From assembly GCA_947252645.1 (NCBI GenBank), contig CAMXWF010000018.1:1-61992 (forward strand): a stretch of DNA of 61,992 bases. The letters run 5' to 3'. The number at the start of each line of letters is the position of its first letter. Within the stretch, counting starts at the first letter, position 1. Under the pieces are notes generated by a model that saw nothing but the letters and a program-made list of their open reading frames with translations, was not told the DNA's origin and searched no databases. This stretch comes from an uncultured Bacteroidia bacterium (lineage in GTDB: Bacteria; Bacteroidota; Bacteroidia; Bacteroidales; CAJPTX01). Both the position numbers and the translations under genes were made by a program. Positions 36,643-46,481 of the stretch are shown piece by piece.

Positions 36643-38456
36643 TGCGTAGGTCTTCATCCAAGGGAGGTCAAGATGTGGCTCGGCTAGGGGCCACTTCCCC
36701 GTCCCCCGCCCCCGCCAAGCGCAGAGGTAAATGGTGCGGACACCCCGCCGCCTTCCTGGTGCTCGGGGGGCTTTGCGCCGTCTTGGGCCTCGCGGCCTAC
36801 AGCACGCTCAGCCTCACGAAGGAACTCGACACGCTCTTTACGGTCTTTCGTAGTGCCGTGCAGCTCAACGTGGACAAGGTCTCAGGCCAGCAGCTCATGG
36901 AGGGCGGCATCCGCGGTATCCTACAGGAGTTGGACCCCTATGCCGACTTCATACCAAAAGCCCACGTCTCGCAGTTCCAGTTCCTCACCACGGGTAGCTA
37001 CGCGGGCATTGGCGCCCTGATCCGCAAGGCCGACAGCCTCACTATGATCGCCGAGCCCTACGAGGGTTCTCCAGCGGCCCTAGCTGGCCTGCGGGCGGGC
37101 GATACGCTGTTGCGCATCGGATCACAAAGCGTCAAGGGGCTACCCATCGACTCCGTTAGCAACTTGCTGCGTGGAGACCCCGGGAGCACCTTTACCGTGG
37201 ACATCAGGCGTACAGGCCATGACGAAACGCTCACGCTAAAGATCAGACGCGCCAACGTGCAGATCCCCGCTGTCCCCTACAGTAGCTCCCTAGGCCAGGG
37301 GGTGGTCTACGTCAAGCTGACGGGCTTTCGCGAAAACTGCGCCGCAGAGGTCAGGGAGGCCATCCTCAGCCATACACCAAAAGGCGATTCGCCCCGCGGC
37401 ATCATCCTAGACCTCAGAGACAATACCGGTGGACTCCTAGAAGAAGCTGTTACCCTACTGAGCTACTTTATCCCTGAGGGTACACGGGTGCTCGAGGTGC
37501 GTGGGCGCGGAGGCGAGATCCTGCAGGAAAAGCATACACGCGGTAAATGCTACTTTGAGCATGTACCCTTAGTTCTCCTGGTTGACCGTGGATCGGCCTC
37601 CTCCAGCGAGATCGTCTCCGGGGCGCTCCAAGACATGGATCGGGCACTCCTCATCGGCCAGCGGACGTTTGGTAAGGGCTTGGTGCAAACCACCTTCCCC
37701 TTGCCCTATGGTGACATACTGAAGATCACTACCGCTAAGTACTACACTCCCAGCGGACGTTGTATCCAGTCGCTCGACTATGCGCACCGCGACAAGAATG
37801 GCGCCGTAGGCGAAATCCCAGACTCCCTCATGCAGGCCTTCAAAACTAAGCATGGGCGCGTGGTTGTCGACGGGGGCGGCATTTTCCCCGATCTCCCCCA
37901 GGAGGATGAGAAATTGGGGGTCTTCATCTTCTCCCTCGCGGCCTACGATGGCTTCTTTAACTACGCTACGCTCTATACAGCTAAACACCAGACCATAAAG
38001 CCAGTATCAGAGTTTGAGCTTACAGACCAAGACATCAAGGATTTCCTAGCCTACCTCCACGAACACCAGTTCCCCAAGAAAACACCTTTCTACGTAGGGT
38101 TTGCCAACTTGGAGAAGCAGTATGCTGGAGACCAGAGTATTGAGGCCATTGCGCCCCAGCTCAGGGAACTCCGTAAGAGCATTGAGCAACAGTTCGACAC
38201 GCTCTTCTGGGCCAACCAGCAGCAAGTGCGCACCTTCCTCAAGGCGGAAATCTGCTCGCGCTACTACTACACCGCCGGGCGCCTCGAGGTGGAAGTCGCC
38301 AAGGATAAGCAAGTGGCCAAGGCCAAGGAGATACTCCTCGACTCTGCACGCTACCAACAACTGCTCACTCGCACGCCCGCCGATCCCCGACTCGAGCAGT
38401 ACTACAGGTTTACCTACGGGTCCCACTACAACGACTCCATCGCCATGGCCCACTAG
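36642..38456 (+). CDS. S41-family carboxyl-terminal processing protease with PDZ domain
   Basis: 604 residues. One N-terminal membrane anchor (AAFLVLGGLCAVLGLAAYS, about residues 35-55) puts the rest in the periplasm. A PDZ domain (about 125-200; EGSPAALAGLRAGDTLLRIG) precedes the S41 serine protease core, with the catalytic serine in VDRGSASSSEIVSGAL and lysine in FGKGLVQT. The C-terminal ~170 residues are an extra helical region. Homologs trim or degrade periplasmic proteins. It is translationally coupled to fumC and ends at the terminator at 38483. Confidence 0.93.
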   Translation: MRRSSSKGGQDVARLGATSPSPAPAKRRGKWCGHPAAFLVLGGLCAVLGLAAYSTLSLTKELDTLFTVFRSAVQLNVDKVSGQQLMEGGIRGILQELDPYADFIPKAHVSQFQFLTTGSYAGIGALIRKADSLTMIAEPYEGSPAALAGLRAGDTLLRIGSQSVKGLPIDSVSNLLRGDPGSTFTVDIRRTGHDETLTLKIRRANVQIPAVPYSSSLGQGVVYVKLTGFRENCAAEVREAILSHTPKGDSPRGIILDLRDNTGGLLEEAVTLLSYFIPEGTRVLEVRGRGGEILQEKHTRGKCYFEHVPLVLLVDRGSASSSEIVSGALQDMDRALLIGQRTFGKGLVQTTFPLPYGDILKITTAKYYTPSGRCIQSLDYAHRDKNGAVGEIPDSLMQAFKTKHGRVVVDGGGIFPDLPQEDEKLGVFIFSLAAYDGFFNYATLYTAKHQTIKPVSEFELTDQDIKDFLAYLHEHQFPKKTPFYVGFANLEKQYAGDQSIEAIAPQLRELRKSIEQQFDTLFWANQQQVRTFLKAEICSRYYYTAGRLEVEVAKDKQVAKAKEILLDSARYQQLLTRTPADPRLEQYYRFTYGSHYNDSIAMAH

Positions 38457-38482
38457 CAGCTCTTCGGATTCCGCATTCCATG

Positions 38483-38521
38483 GCCCACCTAGCGCAACTC
38501 CATCGTGCCACCTAGGTGGGC
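38483..38521 (+). terminator. Intrinsic terminator after fumC-S41 protease
   Basis: GCCCACCTAG (38483-38492) pairs with CTAGGTGGGC (38512-38521), a 10-bp perfect stem with a 19-nt loop followed by TTTTC. It begins 27 bp after the protease stop and separates this unit from the helicase gene. Confidence 0.8.
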
Positions 38522-38569
38522 TTTTCATGGGCCAATGATGAAGATTTTGAGCGAGTGCAAGAATAGATC

Positions 38570-41500
38570 GTGCGCACCATGCCAGCGCTAACCAATCCCT
38601 ACGACCTACAGCTCTTCTCCGATATCGAAGCGACCTTGGAATCCTCTCAAGGTGTCGTGGATTGCTATAGGAATCTGTACAGCATTTTTAAGCTCTTGCT
38701 GGAGGACATGACGCGCGATGCCCCCTTGCTCTTCGCCGGGCCCTACGCACGCATGGGCTACTTGGCGCAGAGGCTCAGCTATCAGGGGGAGGCCATCCGC
38801 CAACTCAATGGCTTTCGTGCCAGGGCAAGGCACGCACAATCTACCCCTGCCCACCAGCTACAACCCTGGCTCGGGCATGATCTCTCCATTCTCTGTAGGC
38901 TGGTGTCCGATTGCTATCAGCTGCCCATCCCTGATGCCCTTGCGCAACGCTTTGCGCCCTGCCCAGAGCGGCTAGGCGAGCCAAGGCGCTATCGCGTGAG
39001 AGTCAGGGTGGCCGTGCAACGTTTCGATCAGCACTTCCTCTACTGCCACGACCTAGAGGGCGATTCTAGAGAAATAAAAGTAGCGCTCACCTCTGGGCGA
39101 ACGGGGCATGACTTCCACTATATCACTGCGCTCCTCTGGCCGGGCTGTCAGCTCAACTTGGTTGACACGTACCGCGAGCAGGGGGTGCTCTATGCCGAGC
39201 AGGTGGTGCTGGAGCCTGATTACCTTCTCAGCATCGGGACCGTAGCCCGTTCCCTTGGGGAGTTCAACGCCGATCCCCGCTGGGCTATCGTGCGTCTACT
39301 CCAGCCCAATACGCCCTCACCGGCAGTGCTGCTCGGCCAGCTGGCGGGGATGATCCTCGATGCCTGCCTCGATGGATACCCAGACCGCAAACCGGATTAC
39401 CCCACCCTGGTCCGTAGCTTCTACGAGCAGAATGTCCTAAAGATTGCCGAATGCCTGCGCACGGGGAGTGACTTAAGTAACTTCCATGCTCTCGCCAAGC
39501 AACAGTTGGACAATGTATGGTATGCAGTGACCACACAATTGCCAAAAATTCAGGGATTTGATGAAAGAAAAATACTCCTAGAGCCCAGCTTCTTCAGCGA
39601 GCTCTTGGGGCTACAGGGTCGTATGGATCTCCTGACTACCGATTATGCCCTCCTGGTAGAGCAGAAAAGCGGGAAATCCGACGAGTTCTACGCGTTCATA
39701 AGGGGTGCCACCGACCCTGTACCTAAAGAGGAGCATGTGGCCCAAATCGCCCTCTACCAAGCTATACTACACTACAACTTCCGAAGGAACAATAGCAATA
39801 TTAGCAGCCTATTGCTCTACTCAAAGTATCGGAATGGCTTGCTCCTACTCAACGTCACCCCTGCCACCTTGACCAAGGCCATGGCGATGCGCAACCGCAT
39901 CGTGGCAAACCTCCATGACCTCGCCGCCAAGGGCTTTCGCCTAGCCCTCGAGGGCTACACACCCTCCTCCTTCAACCCGCAACAGAAGAAGATGAAGCTC
40001 TGGGCCTCCTATATTAAACCAGGACTTGATAATTGCCTATCTAGCTTCAATAAATCCACCTCTTTAGAATCATCATACGTTTGCACCCTTCTCGACTTTA
40101 TGCTTGCCGAGCATCTCATCAGCAAGCTGGGCAGTAGCGCGCAGCCCTATGCAGGCATGGCTGCCCTCTGGAATGCCGCACCCGACGAAAAAGTCAGCTA
40201 TGGCAGCATGATCGAAGGCCTACAGCTCCGACTGCCCCTACTGGCGCCCGGCCAAAAAGCTCATCCCCAATCGCTCCACTTCCTGCGCCAGCCCACCTCG
40301 AGCCAGATGCAGGATAATAACTTCAGGTATGGCGACATTGTGGTCGTTTATCCCTATAGTCCAGACTCCCTACCCGATGCCTGCGCGAGTGTAGTCTTCC
40401 GAGGGCGCATTGAGCTGATGTCAGCCCATGAAATCCACGTGGTTCTCCATGCCGCGCAGCACAGCTACTACGTGTTTGCGCAGCACGCCGATGATACCTG
40501 GGCCATGGAGCATGACTTACTGGAGGCCCTCTTTCAGCGCGCCTGCGCCAGCGTCTATAGTTTCCTCTCGGCACCCAGTAGCCGTAAGGATCTCCTATTG
40601 CACCAAAGGAACCCACGGTGCGACCTGTCTCGTACGCTTGCGCTTCACTACCCCGACACCCCGGAAGAGCAGGAGGTGGCCCGTATGGTCCTAAAGTCGC
40701 AGCAGGCGCGCGACTATATGCTCCTCGTAGGTCCCCCGGGCACAGGGAAAACCTCTATCGGCTTGATGCGTATACTCCAAGAAGAACTCGCGCAGGACGA
40801 TAGCAATAGAATTCTCCTGCTCTCCTTCACGAACCGCGCCGTCGACGAGATCTGCGAAAAACTCCTTGAGGCCAACATCGACTTCGTCCGAATTGGCCAC
40901 CCTGGCCACCACTGGCCTGCGCTACAAGCCCATCTACTCGAAAGCCTCTCCAATCGCACCACTCGGGTAGAGGACTATGAACATGCCCTCGAGGAGAAGC
41001 GCATTTTCGTCGGTACTAGCGCAAGTCTTATTGCTAAGAGCAGTATACTAAAAATACTTAGATTCTCGCTCGCCATTGTAGATGAGGCTTCTCAAATATT
41101 AGAGCCCCAAATCATAGGTATACTTTCCGCAACGCAAGACGATACCCCCTCTATAGGTCGATTTGTGCTTATAGGCGATCCCAAGCAACTCCCGGCCGTG
41201 GTGCAGCAGAGCCGTGCGCAGTCAGAGGTCAAGCTAGCAGCCCTCCGCCACATTGGATTGACCAATTGCAATCGGTCGCTCTTCGAGCGTCTCCTTAGCT
41301 ATCAGCCCCCAGACTCCCCCTTCGTTCACACGCTCTTCAGGCAGGGGCGTATGCATCCCGAAGTGGCCAAGTTCCCCAATGCGGCTTTCTACCACGGCCT
41401 CCTAACCCCTTGCGGACTTCCACACCAGCAGCTCGTCCCCCTCTATCCGCGAGTGCCCCAGGGCGACCTCCCGGAGCTCCTAGCCTCACAACGTACCCTC

Positions 41501-42055
41501 TTTTTCAATGTAAACCCCCAGCAGCCAAGGCCGCGCGCTCGGGTAAATGCCGATGAGGCCTTGGCTATTACTAGGATTACCCTTACCATCCTGCAGCTCT
41601 ATACCATGAACGCACTCACCTTTGACCCGCAGCAGAGTCTCGGCATCATCGTGCCCTTTCGCAATCAGATCAGCTCCGTACGCCAGCTGCTGCAGTGCAC
41701 GGGGTTCCAGCCGCTCAGCGAGCTAACCGTCGACACCGTGGAACGCTATCAGGGTAGCCAGCGCGACATCATTATCTACGGTTGTACTATCACGCACGGC
41801 TTTCAGCTCAGGGCCTTGCTGAGTGCCGTCTACCAGGAGGACGGCCTCCGGGTGGATCGCAAGCTCAATGTGGCCCTGACTCGTGCCAAGAAGCAGTGCA
41901 TCGTATTGGGCGCGCAGTCTGTTCTGCGCGACGACAGCGGCTACAGCGCGCTCATGGAGGCCTATGGCCCCGTATACCAATGGGCCGACTACTGCGCCCC
42001 AGGGGCTTCCCTAGGCCTCCAGGAGGGCCAAGGATGGGTGGACACCAAGCTTTAG
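38570..42055 (+). CDS. Dna2-like fusion: PD-(D/E)XK nuclease plus superfamily 1 helicase
   Basis: 1161 residues. The N-terminal half has a Cas4/RecB-like nuclease signature, GRMDLLTTDYALLVEQKSGK (about residues 350-370), with D and ExK at the expected spacing. The C-terminal half is an SF1 helicase: Walker A GPPGTGKTSIGLM (about 721-733), LLSFTNRAVDEICEKLL, Walker B VDEASQILEP, motif III GDPKQLPAVVQQ, and motifs V-VI (VDTVERYQGSQRDIIIYGCT, NVALTRAKKQCIVLG). This is the Dna2/NAM7 layout for processing DNA ends or flaps. The four-cysteine iron-sulfur frame of classic Dna2/Cas4 nucleases was not evident. A start at 38579 (MPALTNP) is also possible. A defence role is possible but nothing nearby supports it. 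Confidence 0.85.
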   Translation: MRTMPALTNPYDLQLFSDIEATLESSQGVVDCYRNLYSIFKLLLEDMTRDAPLLFAGPYARMGYLAQRLSYQGEAIRQLNGFRARARHAQSTPAHQLQPWLGHDLSILCRLVSDCYQLPIPDALAQRFAPCPERLGEPRRYRVRVRVAVQRFDQHFLYCHDLEGDSREIKVALTSGRTGHDFHYITALLWPGCQLNLVDTYREQGVLYAEQVVLEPDYLLSIGTVARSLGEFNADPRWAIVRLLQPNTPSPAVLLGQLAGMILDACLDGYPDRKPDYPTLVRSFYEQNVLKIAECLRTGSDLSNFHALAKQQLDNVWYAVTTQLPKIQGFDERKILLEPSFFSELLGLQGRMDLLTTDYALLVEQKSGKSDEFYAFIRGATDPVPKEEHVAQIALYQAILHYNFRRNNSNISSLLLYSKYRNGLLLLNVTPATLTKAMAMRNRIVANLHDLAAKGFRLALEGYTPSSFNPQQKKMKLWASYIKPGLDNCLSSFNKSTSLESSYVCTLLDFMLAEHLISKLGSSAQPYAGMAALWNAAPDEKVSYGSMIEGLQLRLPLLAPGQKAHPQSLHFLRQPTSSQMQDNNFRYGDIVVVYPYSPDSLPDACASVVFRGRIELMSAHEIHVVLHAAQHSYYVFAQHADDTWAMEHDLLEALFQRACASVYSFLSAPSSRKDLLLHQRNPRCDLSRTLALHYPDTPEEQEVARMVLKSQQARDYMLLVGPPGTGKTSIGLMRILQEELAQDDSNRILLLSFTNRAVDEICEKLLEANIDFVRIGHPGHHWPALQAHLLESLSNRTTRVEDYEHALEEKRIFVGTSASLIAKSSILKILRFSLAIVDEASQILEPQIIGILSATQDDTPSIGRFVLIGDPKQLPAVVQQSRAQSEVKLAALRHIGLTNCNRSLFERLLSYQPPDSPFVHTLFRQGRMHPEVAKFPNAAFYHGLLTPCGLPHQQLVPLYPRVPQGDLPELLASQRTLFFNVNPQQPRPRARVNADEALAITRITLTILQLYTMNALTFDPQQSLGIIVPFRNQISSVRQLLQCTGFQPLSELTVDTVERYQGSQRDIIIYGCTITHGFQLRALLSAVYQEDGLRVDRKLNVALTRAKKQCIVLGAQSVLRDDSGYSALMEAYGPVYQWADYCAPGASLGLQEGQGWVDTKL

Positions 42056-42782
42056 CAATCTTGGGGGGCGCTGCTCGTTGCGATGTCTGCACGCCCAGAA
42101 AGAATTCAATGCAGTGCCCCCCTAGGTACTCTTGCCCAAACCGAGATTCCTACTCCGTCTCCAGAAACCCTGTATGGCCTACCCTCCGTGCTCGCCGCCC
42201 CGCGGACTCTGCCGTGCGCCCTGCATAGGAGACCATCGCGCAGGGGAATTTCATATGGACTGCATTACTACTTATTGCTCACCATACTACAGATAAACAA
42301 CGTATTGATAGCACTCTATCCCTTTGGCTAAGGCCTCCCCCGCAATGGCCTCCACGCCATAAACTCTGCGCAGTGTGCGTTCACATAGGGTTGGCTACCC
42401 ATGGTTTGCTCAGGCATTAAGGTGACACAAGCGGAATAAAGCCCTCTTGTGGAGAACTCCTATGGGGCGCCGTCGTGCTGGAGTTCCCTCCAGGCTCCTG
42501 GCAGTCGCAGGTCGAGGTGTTCACTTGGGGTGTTCACCCTAGGGAGATAATCTTCAGGCTGAAAGTAGTAAGATTTGCAATTGCTATTCCAGCACCGTGC
42601 GCCATGGGCGGAAAGCGCCTACCCCATGGGGGATGCCATTGACTTCTGGGGTTACGGCTCTCGGGAGCCTGGCCGCAGTGCGTGGCCTGTTTCAGGAGAT
42701 GCAGTTAAAGGACGAAGGGATACCGCCAGAACGCTGCATCCCTTCGCCCCTTAATGAACGGGTGTTGAAAGCCCCTTGCGGG
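42056..42782. other. Intergenic region between the nuclease-helicase and pheS
   Basis: About 730 bp between convergent genes. No ORF here resembles a known protein. An inverted repeat GAAGGGAT / ATCCCTTC lies near 42715-42750. No RNA gene could be recognised. It may be a decayed gene, but nothing identifiable remains. Confidence 0.4.
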
Positions 42783-42784
42783 CT
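42770..42784 (-). terminator. Weak hairpin overlapping the pheS stop
   Basis: On the minus strand AGCCC-GCAAG-GGGCT is followed by TTTC. The stem is only 5 bp, so this is a weak candidate terminator for pheS. Confidence 0.35.
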
Positions 42785-43802
42785 ATAGTCTGAATTGCTC
42801 CAGGAAGCGCAGATCGTTCTCGAAGAAGAGGCGAATGTCGGGAATTTGATATTTGAGCATGGCAATTCGCTCCACGCCCATGCCAAAGGCGTAGCCCGAG
42901 TATTTCTCCGGATCGATTTTGCAGGCCTCTAAGACGTTGGGGTCCACCATCCCGCAGCCGAGGATCTCCAGCCAACCAGAATGTTTACATACGTTGCACC
43001 CTTTGCCATGGCAAAGGTTACAGCTGACATCCACCTCGGCGCTGGGCTCGGTGAACGGGAAGAAGCTGGGGCGCAGGCGAATGGCTGTCTGGGCGCCAAA
43101 CATCCGCCGGGCAAAGTAGAGCAGCACCTGTTTTAGGTCGGCAAAGGTCACCCCCTCTGCCACGTAGAGCCCCTCTACCTGGTGGAATTGGCAGTGAGCC
43201 CGGGCACTAATGTCCTCATTTCTGAAAACGCGTCCGGGGCAGATGACCCGGAGCGGCGGCTGCGTCTTCTCCATGGCTCTCACCTGCACCGAGGAGGTGT
43301 GCGTCCGCAGGAGCACATCGGGCGAATGCTGGATGAAGAAGGTGTCCTGCATATCGCGCGCGGGGTGGTTTGGGGGGAAGTTGAGCGCAGAGAAAACGTG
43401 CCAATCGTCCTCCAGCTCAGGCCCCTGCGCCACGTCAAACCCAATCTGCGCAAAGATCCCCTCGATCTCCTGCTGCACGAGCGATAGCGGGTGCAACGTA
43501 CCGCTGGACAAAGGCTCGGCAGAGCGGGTAATATCTACCCTAGTCTGCTCACCATCTGCCGCTTCCTGGCACTTTTCTCGTAGGCTCTTCACCGTAGCGG
43601 CAGCAAAAGTCTTGAGCGCGTTGATTTTTTGCCCTATCGCCCGCTTCTGCTCGGTGGGTAGGGTCTTGAACTCATCGAATAGCGCGGTGACCTTTCCCTT
43701 GCGCCCTAGGAGCGCCACACGCAGGGCCTCCAAGGCCTCCAGGGTTGAAGGCGCTGCCTCGGCTATCTCGGCGCGCAGCCTATCTATCTCCTCTTCGATC
43801 AT
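42783..43802 (-). CDS. pheS: Phenylalanyl-tRNA synthetase alpha subunit
   Basis: 339 residues. An N-terminal coiled coil that touches tRNA (about 1-85) is followed by the class II catalytic core: motif 1 HPLSLVQQEIEGIFAQIGF, motif 2 CPGRVFRNEDISARAHCQFHQVEG, SGWLEILGCGMVDPNVL, and motif 3 GYAFGMGVERIAMLKY. A CxxCxGxGCxxC-like zinc site (CNLCHGKGCNVC) lies near residue 265. It pairs with PheT, which is not in the window. Confidence 0.97.
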   Translation of the reverse strand: MIEEEIDRLRAEIAEAAPSTLEALEALRVALLGRKGKVTALFDEFKTLPTEQKRAIGQKINALKTFAAATVKSLREKCQEAADGEQTRVDITRSAEPLSSGTLHPLSLVQQEIEGIFAQIGFDVAQGPELEDDWHVFSALNFPPNHPARDMQDTFFIQHSPDVLLRTHTSSVQVRAMEKTQPPLRVICPGRVFRNEDISARAHCQFHQVEGLYVAEGVTFADLKQVLLYFARRMFGAQTAIRLRPSFFPFTEPSAEVDVSCNLCHGKGCNVCKHSGWLEILGCGMVDPNVLEACKIDPEKYSGYAFGMGVERIAMLKYQIPDIRLFFENDLRFLEQFRL

Positions 43803-43844
43803 ATCCTAACCTCCGGCGCAGACAATAGCATGTGGCAACGTCTA

Positions 43845-44690
43845 TTACTTCTTGATGTCCTTAGGTGTTTGGATCACCTTGCAGGAGATGATTTCCACCT
43901 TTTTCTTGGGACAGTCGGCCTGGTCCTTCTCCACGGCGGCGATTTTGTCGAGTACATCGAACCCCTCAATGAGCTGACCAAACACGGTGTACTCGTGATC
44001 CAGATGTGGGGTGCCACCCACAGTGCTATAGGCCTTGCGCTGTGCAGGGGTGAAGGCACTTCCTGGGGCCTTCTGGTAGGCTTGGGTGCCTATCTCGTTG
44101 AGCTTTTCCTGGGCTTGCTCGGTGGGCATGGCCCGAAGCTCCGCCTCGTGGGCCGCGAAGTAGTCCTGCACTGCTTGGTTGGCCACCCGCATCTTGGCCT
44201 GGTGAACCATCTGCTGTGCGTATTGCTCTAGCATTGAAGAGTCTAGTACCTCACCCTGAACAATATAGAACTGAGAACCCGAAGAGCGTTTTTCTGGATT
44301 GACCTGATCGCCCTGCCGTGCAGCTGCTAGGGCGCCCTTTTGGTGGAAAAGCTCTGGCACGATCTCTGCCGGGATGGTGTAGTCGGGACCGCCCGTACCA
44401 TACTGCCGCCCTGGTTGGAAGTTGCGCGTGTCGGGGTCGCCGCCCTGGATCATGAAGTTGCTGATGACCCGGTGGAAGGCCAAACCGTTGTAGTAGCCCT
44501 CTTGGGTTAGCTTCACGAAGTTGTCCCGATGCTTGGGGGTCAGGTTGCTTAGCTCAAACACCATGGTGCCGAGCGAGGTTTTCATCTCGATGATGTACAT
44601 AGCTGGGTTGTAATGTGGGCTTTTTTGCCCGCAGGCCCCCAGCGTCGCGGGCCAGAGCAGACAAGCGAGCATGAGCACACGGAGGTTCAT
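43845..44690 (-). CDS. Cyclophilin-type peptidyl-prolyl isomerase lipoprotein with an insertion
   Basis: 281 residues. The lipobox LGAC gives Cys20 as the lipid-anchored residue, so it faces the periplasm. The cyclophilin core is present: AFHRVISNFMIQGGDP, SSGSQFYIVQG, and HLDHEYTVFGQLIEG. Between the second and third of these lies an insertion of about 75 residues (147-222), predicted helical and rich in Gln, Glu and Ala (MLEQYAQQMVHQAKMRVANQ). Substrate or partner recognition by the insertion is a guess. It lies about 40 bp upstream of pheS in the same orientation. Confidence 0.93.
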   Translation of the reverse strand: MNLRVLMLACLLWPATLGACGQKSPHYNPAMYIIEMKTSLGTMVFELSNLTPKHRDNFVKLTQEGYYNGLAFHRVISNFMIQGGDPDTRNFQPGRQYGTGGPDYTIPAEIVPELFHQKGALAAARQGDQVNPEKRSSGSQFYIVQGEVLDSSMLEQYAQQMVHQAKMRVANQAVQDYFAAHEAELRAMPTEQAQEKLNEIGTQAYQKAPGSAFTPAQRKAYSTVGGTPHLDHEYTVFGQLIEGFDVLDKIAAVEKDQADCPKKKVEIISCKVIQTPKDIKK

Positions 44691-45578
44691 AGCGGACTGG
44701 TTTTATCTATTGCCCGCAAGTTAGCGAAAAACCGACATTGCGCCTGGCACCCGTGGAGAGGGTGTCGACCCATCTGGCGAGCCTCGCTACGTGAATCCCC
44801 CGCCCCATGTTCGTACCTTCTCCGCTAAAGAAGCGTAAATGAGCGGCGTTGGTACGGCGATGGTGCGGAGAGGGCACGGGGCCAAATTCCCCGAATTTAC
44901 CCCTCTGCGCCCTTCCACGAGCCCCACGGAGGACTGCCGGGAAGGTCGATTTGTAGACTTTGGGCAGCGTTGAGGTGTGTGCGCTGCGTGGCTGCGTGGC
45001 GCGCTTGGGGGCCCAGGCAGTGTAGGGTTGGCGGGACAGACTGTGTACATCAGCCCAGTATCGTTGAGTCTATTGAACTGCCTGGGGCTTTTGCTGTAGA
45101 GAATATGGTTGTAGAGCTTGGCTAAGCTTCGTGACGTTGCTAGGGCGTACGCCCGATGTTGAATGCGGCGCGGGGTGCACGCGGTGGCTACCACGAGGCC
45201 GTCCAGTGGAATCGCAGGGTCTGGCGGCGTTGCAGCGCACAGCATAATGTATAAGTGGTATTCAAACTAACAGTTGATTATCTGCATGTGGCCAATGGTC
45301 TATGCCCATCTATAGTATGTATATCTGCACTAGTATGCTGGTCATTAGTCCACTCCTAGTGCCGTCATTGCTGCCAATGTACCCGCAGCTGGCAGGAGTT
45401 TAATCTTTCCCGGGGTACTTCTATTCCCTGCCCTTTCGCCATGCGACATGGAAAGGGTAAATACGCGTAGCTAGCAAGGATTCCTCCCGTATGGGTTCTG
45501 GTGACCATCTTGCTACTTAGTTAAGAGATTCCAATGGAAAACAGTACGTTGTTTATAGACAATTCGATTAAATATCTA
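44691..45578. other. Long intergenic region upstream of the cyclophilin gene
   Basis: About 890 bp. It contains the second copy of the 51-nt interspersed repeat (44820-44870). A hairpin near 45432-45458 (CCCTTT...CCATG, loop CGA, CATGG...AAAGGG) has no T-run. An ORF of 152 codons at 44787-45245 (minus) is low-complexity and unlike any family, so it is not called. Confidence 0.45.
44820..44870. repeat. Copy 2 of the approximately 51-nt interspersed repeat
   Basis: It matches 7875-7925, including the identical 19-nt core GAGCGGCGTTGGTACGGCG (44841-44859). It lies about 150 bp upstream of the cyclophilin start and reads in the same direction relative to the plus strand as copy 1. Confidence 0.6.
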
Positions 45579-46481
45579 TCAACTATTCTTCTGGGTACGT
45601 GATGCGCTACTGCTGTTTTGCCCCGTGCCCCTTTCTCTGAATCCCCAATAGCTGCCAAAGCCGAGCATATACAGAGCCATCACAAAGGCTTGATCCTGAT
45701 CGTCCAATCCCAGCCTATTGCCAGCCTCTTGTAGTTCCTCATAAACAGTATCTTTTGGCATTTTACCCTTATTGCCATCGCAATGAACCACCTTTTCAAT
45801 TACGCTGGGCAACACGCTGCAAAGCTGGTAAAACGCTTTCTCTTCACCCGTGACAATAGCGTAAAATTGGTCGATACTTACCCTTCGAATTCTAGCATGG
45901 TGTACCCTATTGCCATCCACCGTTGTTTGCCAAGGAATATTTTGGGAACGCTTGGCTATTGCCTCCACCAAGAAACACGAGAAGCTGTCATCACGAAGTA
46001 GCTGCGCCTGCATTTTTATGTACGTCCTAGCTGACGATGAGTAGTTCATCGTATTGTGCTTATTCTTCATCTCCACGTAGATACGCCTAACCCTACTACC
46101 ATCTTCCAGGGCATATCCATCCTGCGGAGTGTAAATAACATCCCAACCGCCTTCTTTGCCTACTTCCGGAACTTTACAATTTGATAAGTAGGCAAAAACT
46201 CCTTGGTGAAAGTAGCCAATTTCATTGGTGTTTGACCTGTCTCGCTGCCTGAATGTCTCGTTCGCAAGGAGGGTTTTCCAATCTACCCCATACACAGCCC
46301 TGTCAAAGAGCATTTTCACAGGGTCCACTATGTTCTTGTTAAACTGAGCAAGGTCTATTGATTGCAATTTGCTCTTGTATTGCTCAATGGTATGCGCAAT
46401 GTGGTCAGAGAGATGCTCTTCGGCAATAAATTTTAAATCACATCCCACGATTATTCTTTTCCCTGCTGGTATTCCCTCCAC
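45579..46481 (-). CDS. Type II restriction endonuclease, Eco47II (GGNCC) family
   Basis: 300 residues. The PD-(D/E)XK core reads GGWDVIYTPQ (Asp114) and then IYVEMKNKHNTMN (Glu137, Lys139); the KNKHNTMN phrase is characteristic of the Eco47II family, whose members cut GGNCC. It overlaps the 3' end of the methyltransferase gene by 31 bp, so the methylase is translated first, which protects the host. An internal GTG could give a shorter product. The specificity is inferred from family, not shown. Regional GC around the gene is lower than in neighbouring genes, compatible with horizontal acquisition. Confidence 0.85.
   Translation of the reverse strand: MEGIPAGKRIIVGCDLKFIAEEHLSDHIAHTIEQYKSKLQSIDLAQFNKNIVDPVKMLFDRAVYGVDWKTLLANETFRQRDRSNTNEIGYFHQGVFAYLSNCKVPEVGKEGGWDVIYTPQDGYALEDGSRVRRIYVEMKNKHNTMNYSSSARTYIKMQAQLLRDDSFSCFLVEAIAKRSQNIPWQTTVDGNRVHHARIRRVSIDQFYAIVTGEEKAFYQLCSVLPSVIEKVVHCDGNKGKMPKDTVYEELQEAGNRLGLDDQDQAFVMALYMLGFGSYWGFRERGTGQNSSSASRTQKNS

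Noticed and set aside
44787..45245. 152-codon minus-strand ORF upstream of the cyclophilin gene
   Set aside because: Pro/Arg-rich low-complexity translation with no domain; it includes the interspersed repeat.
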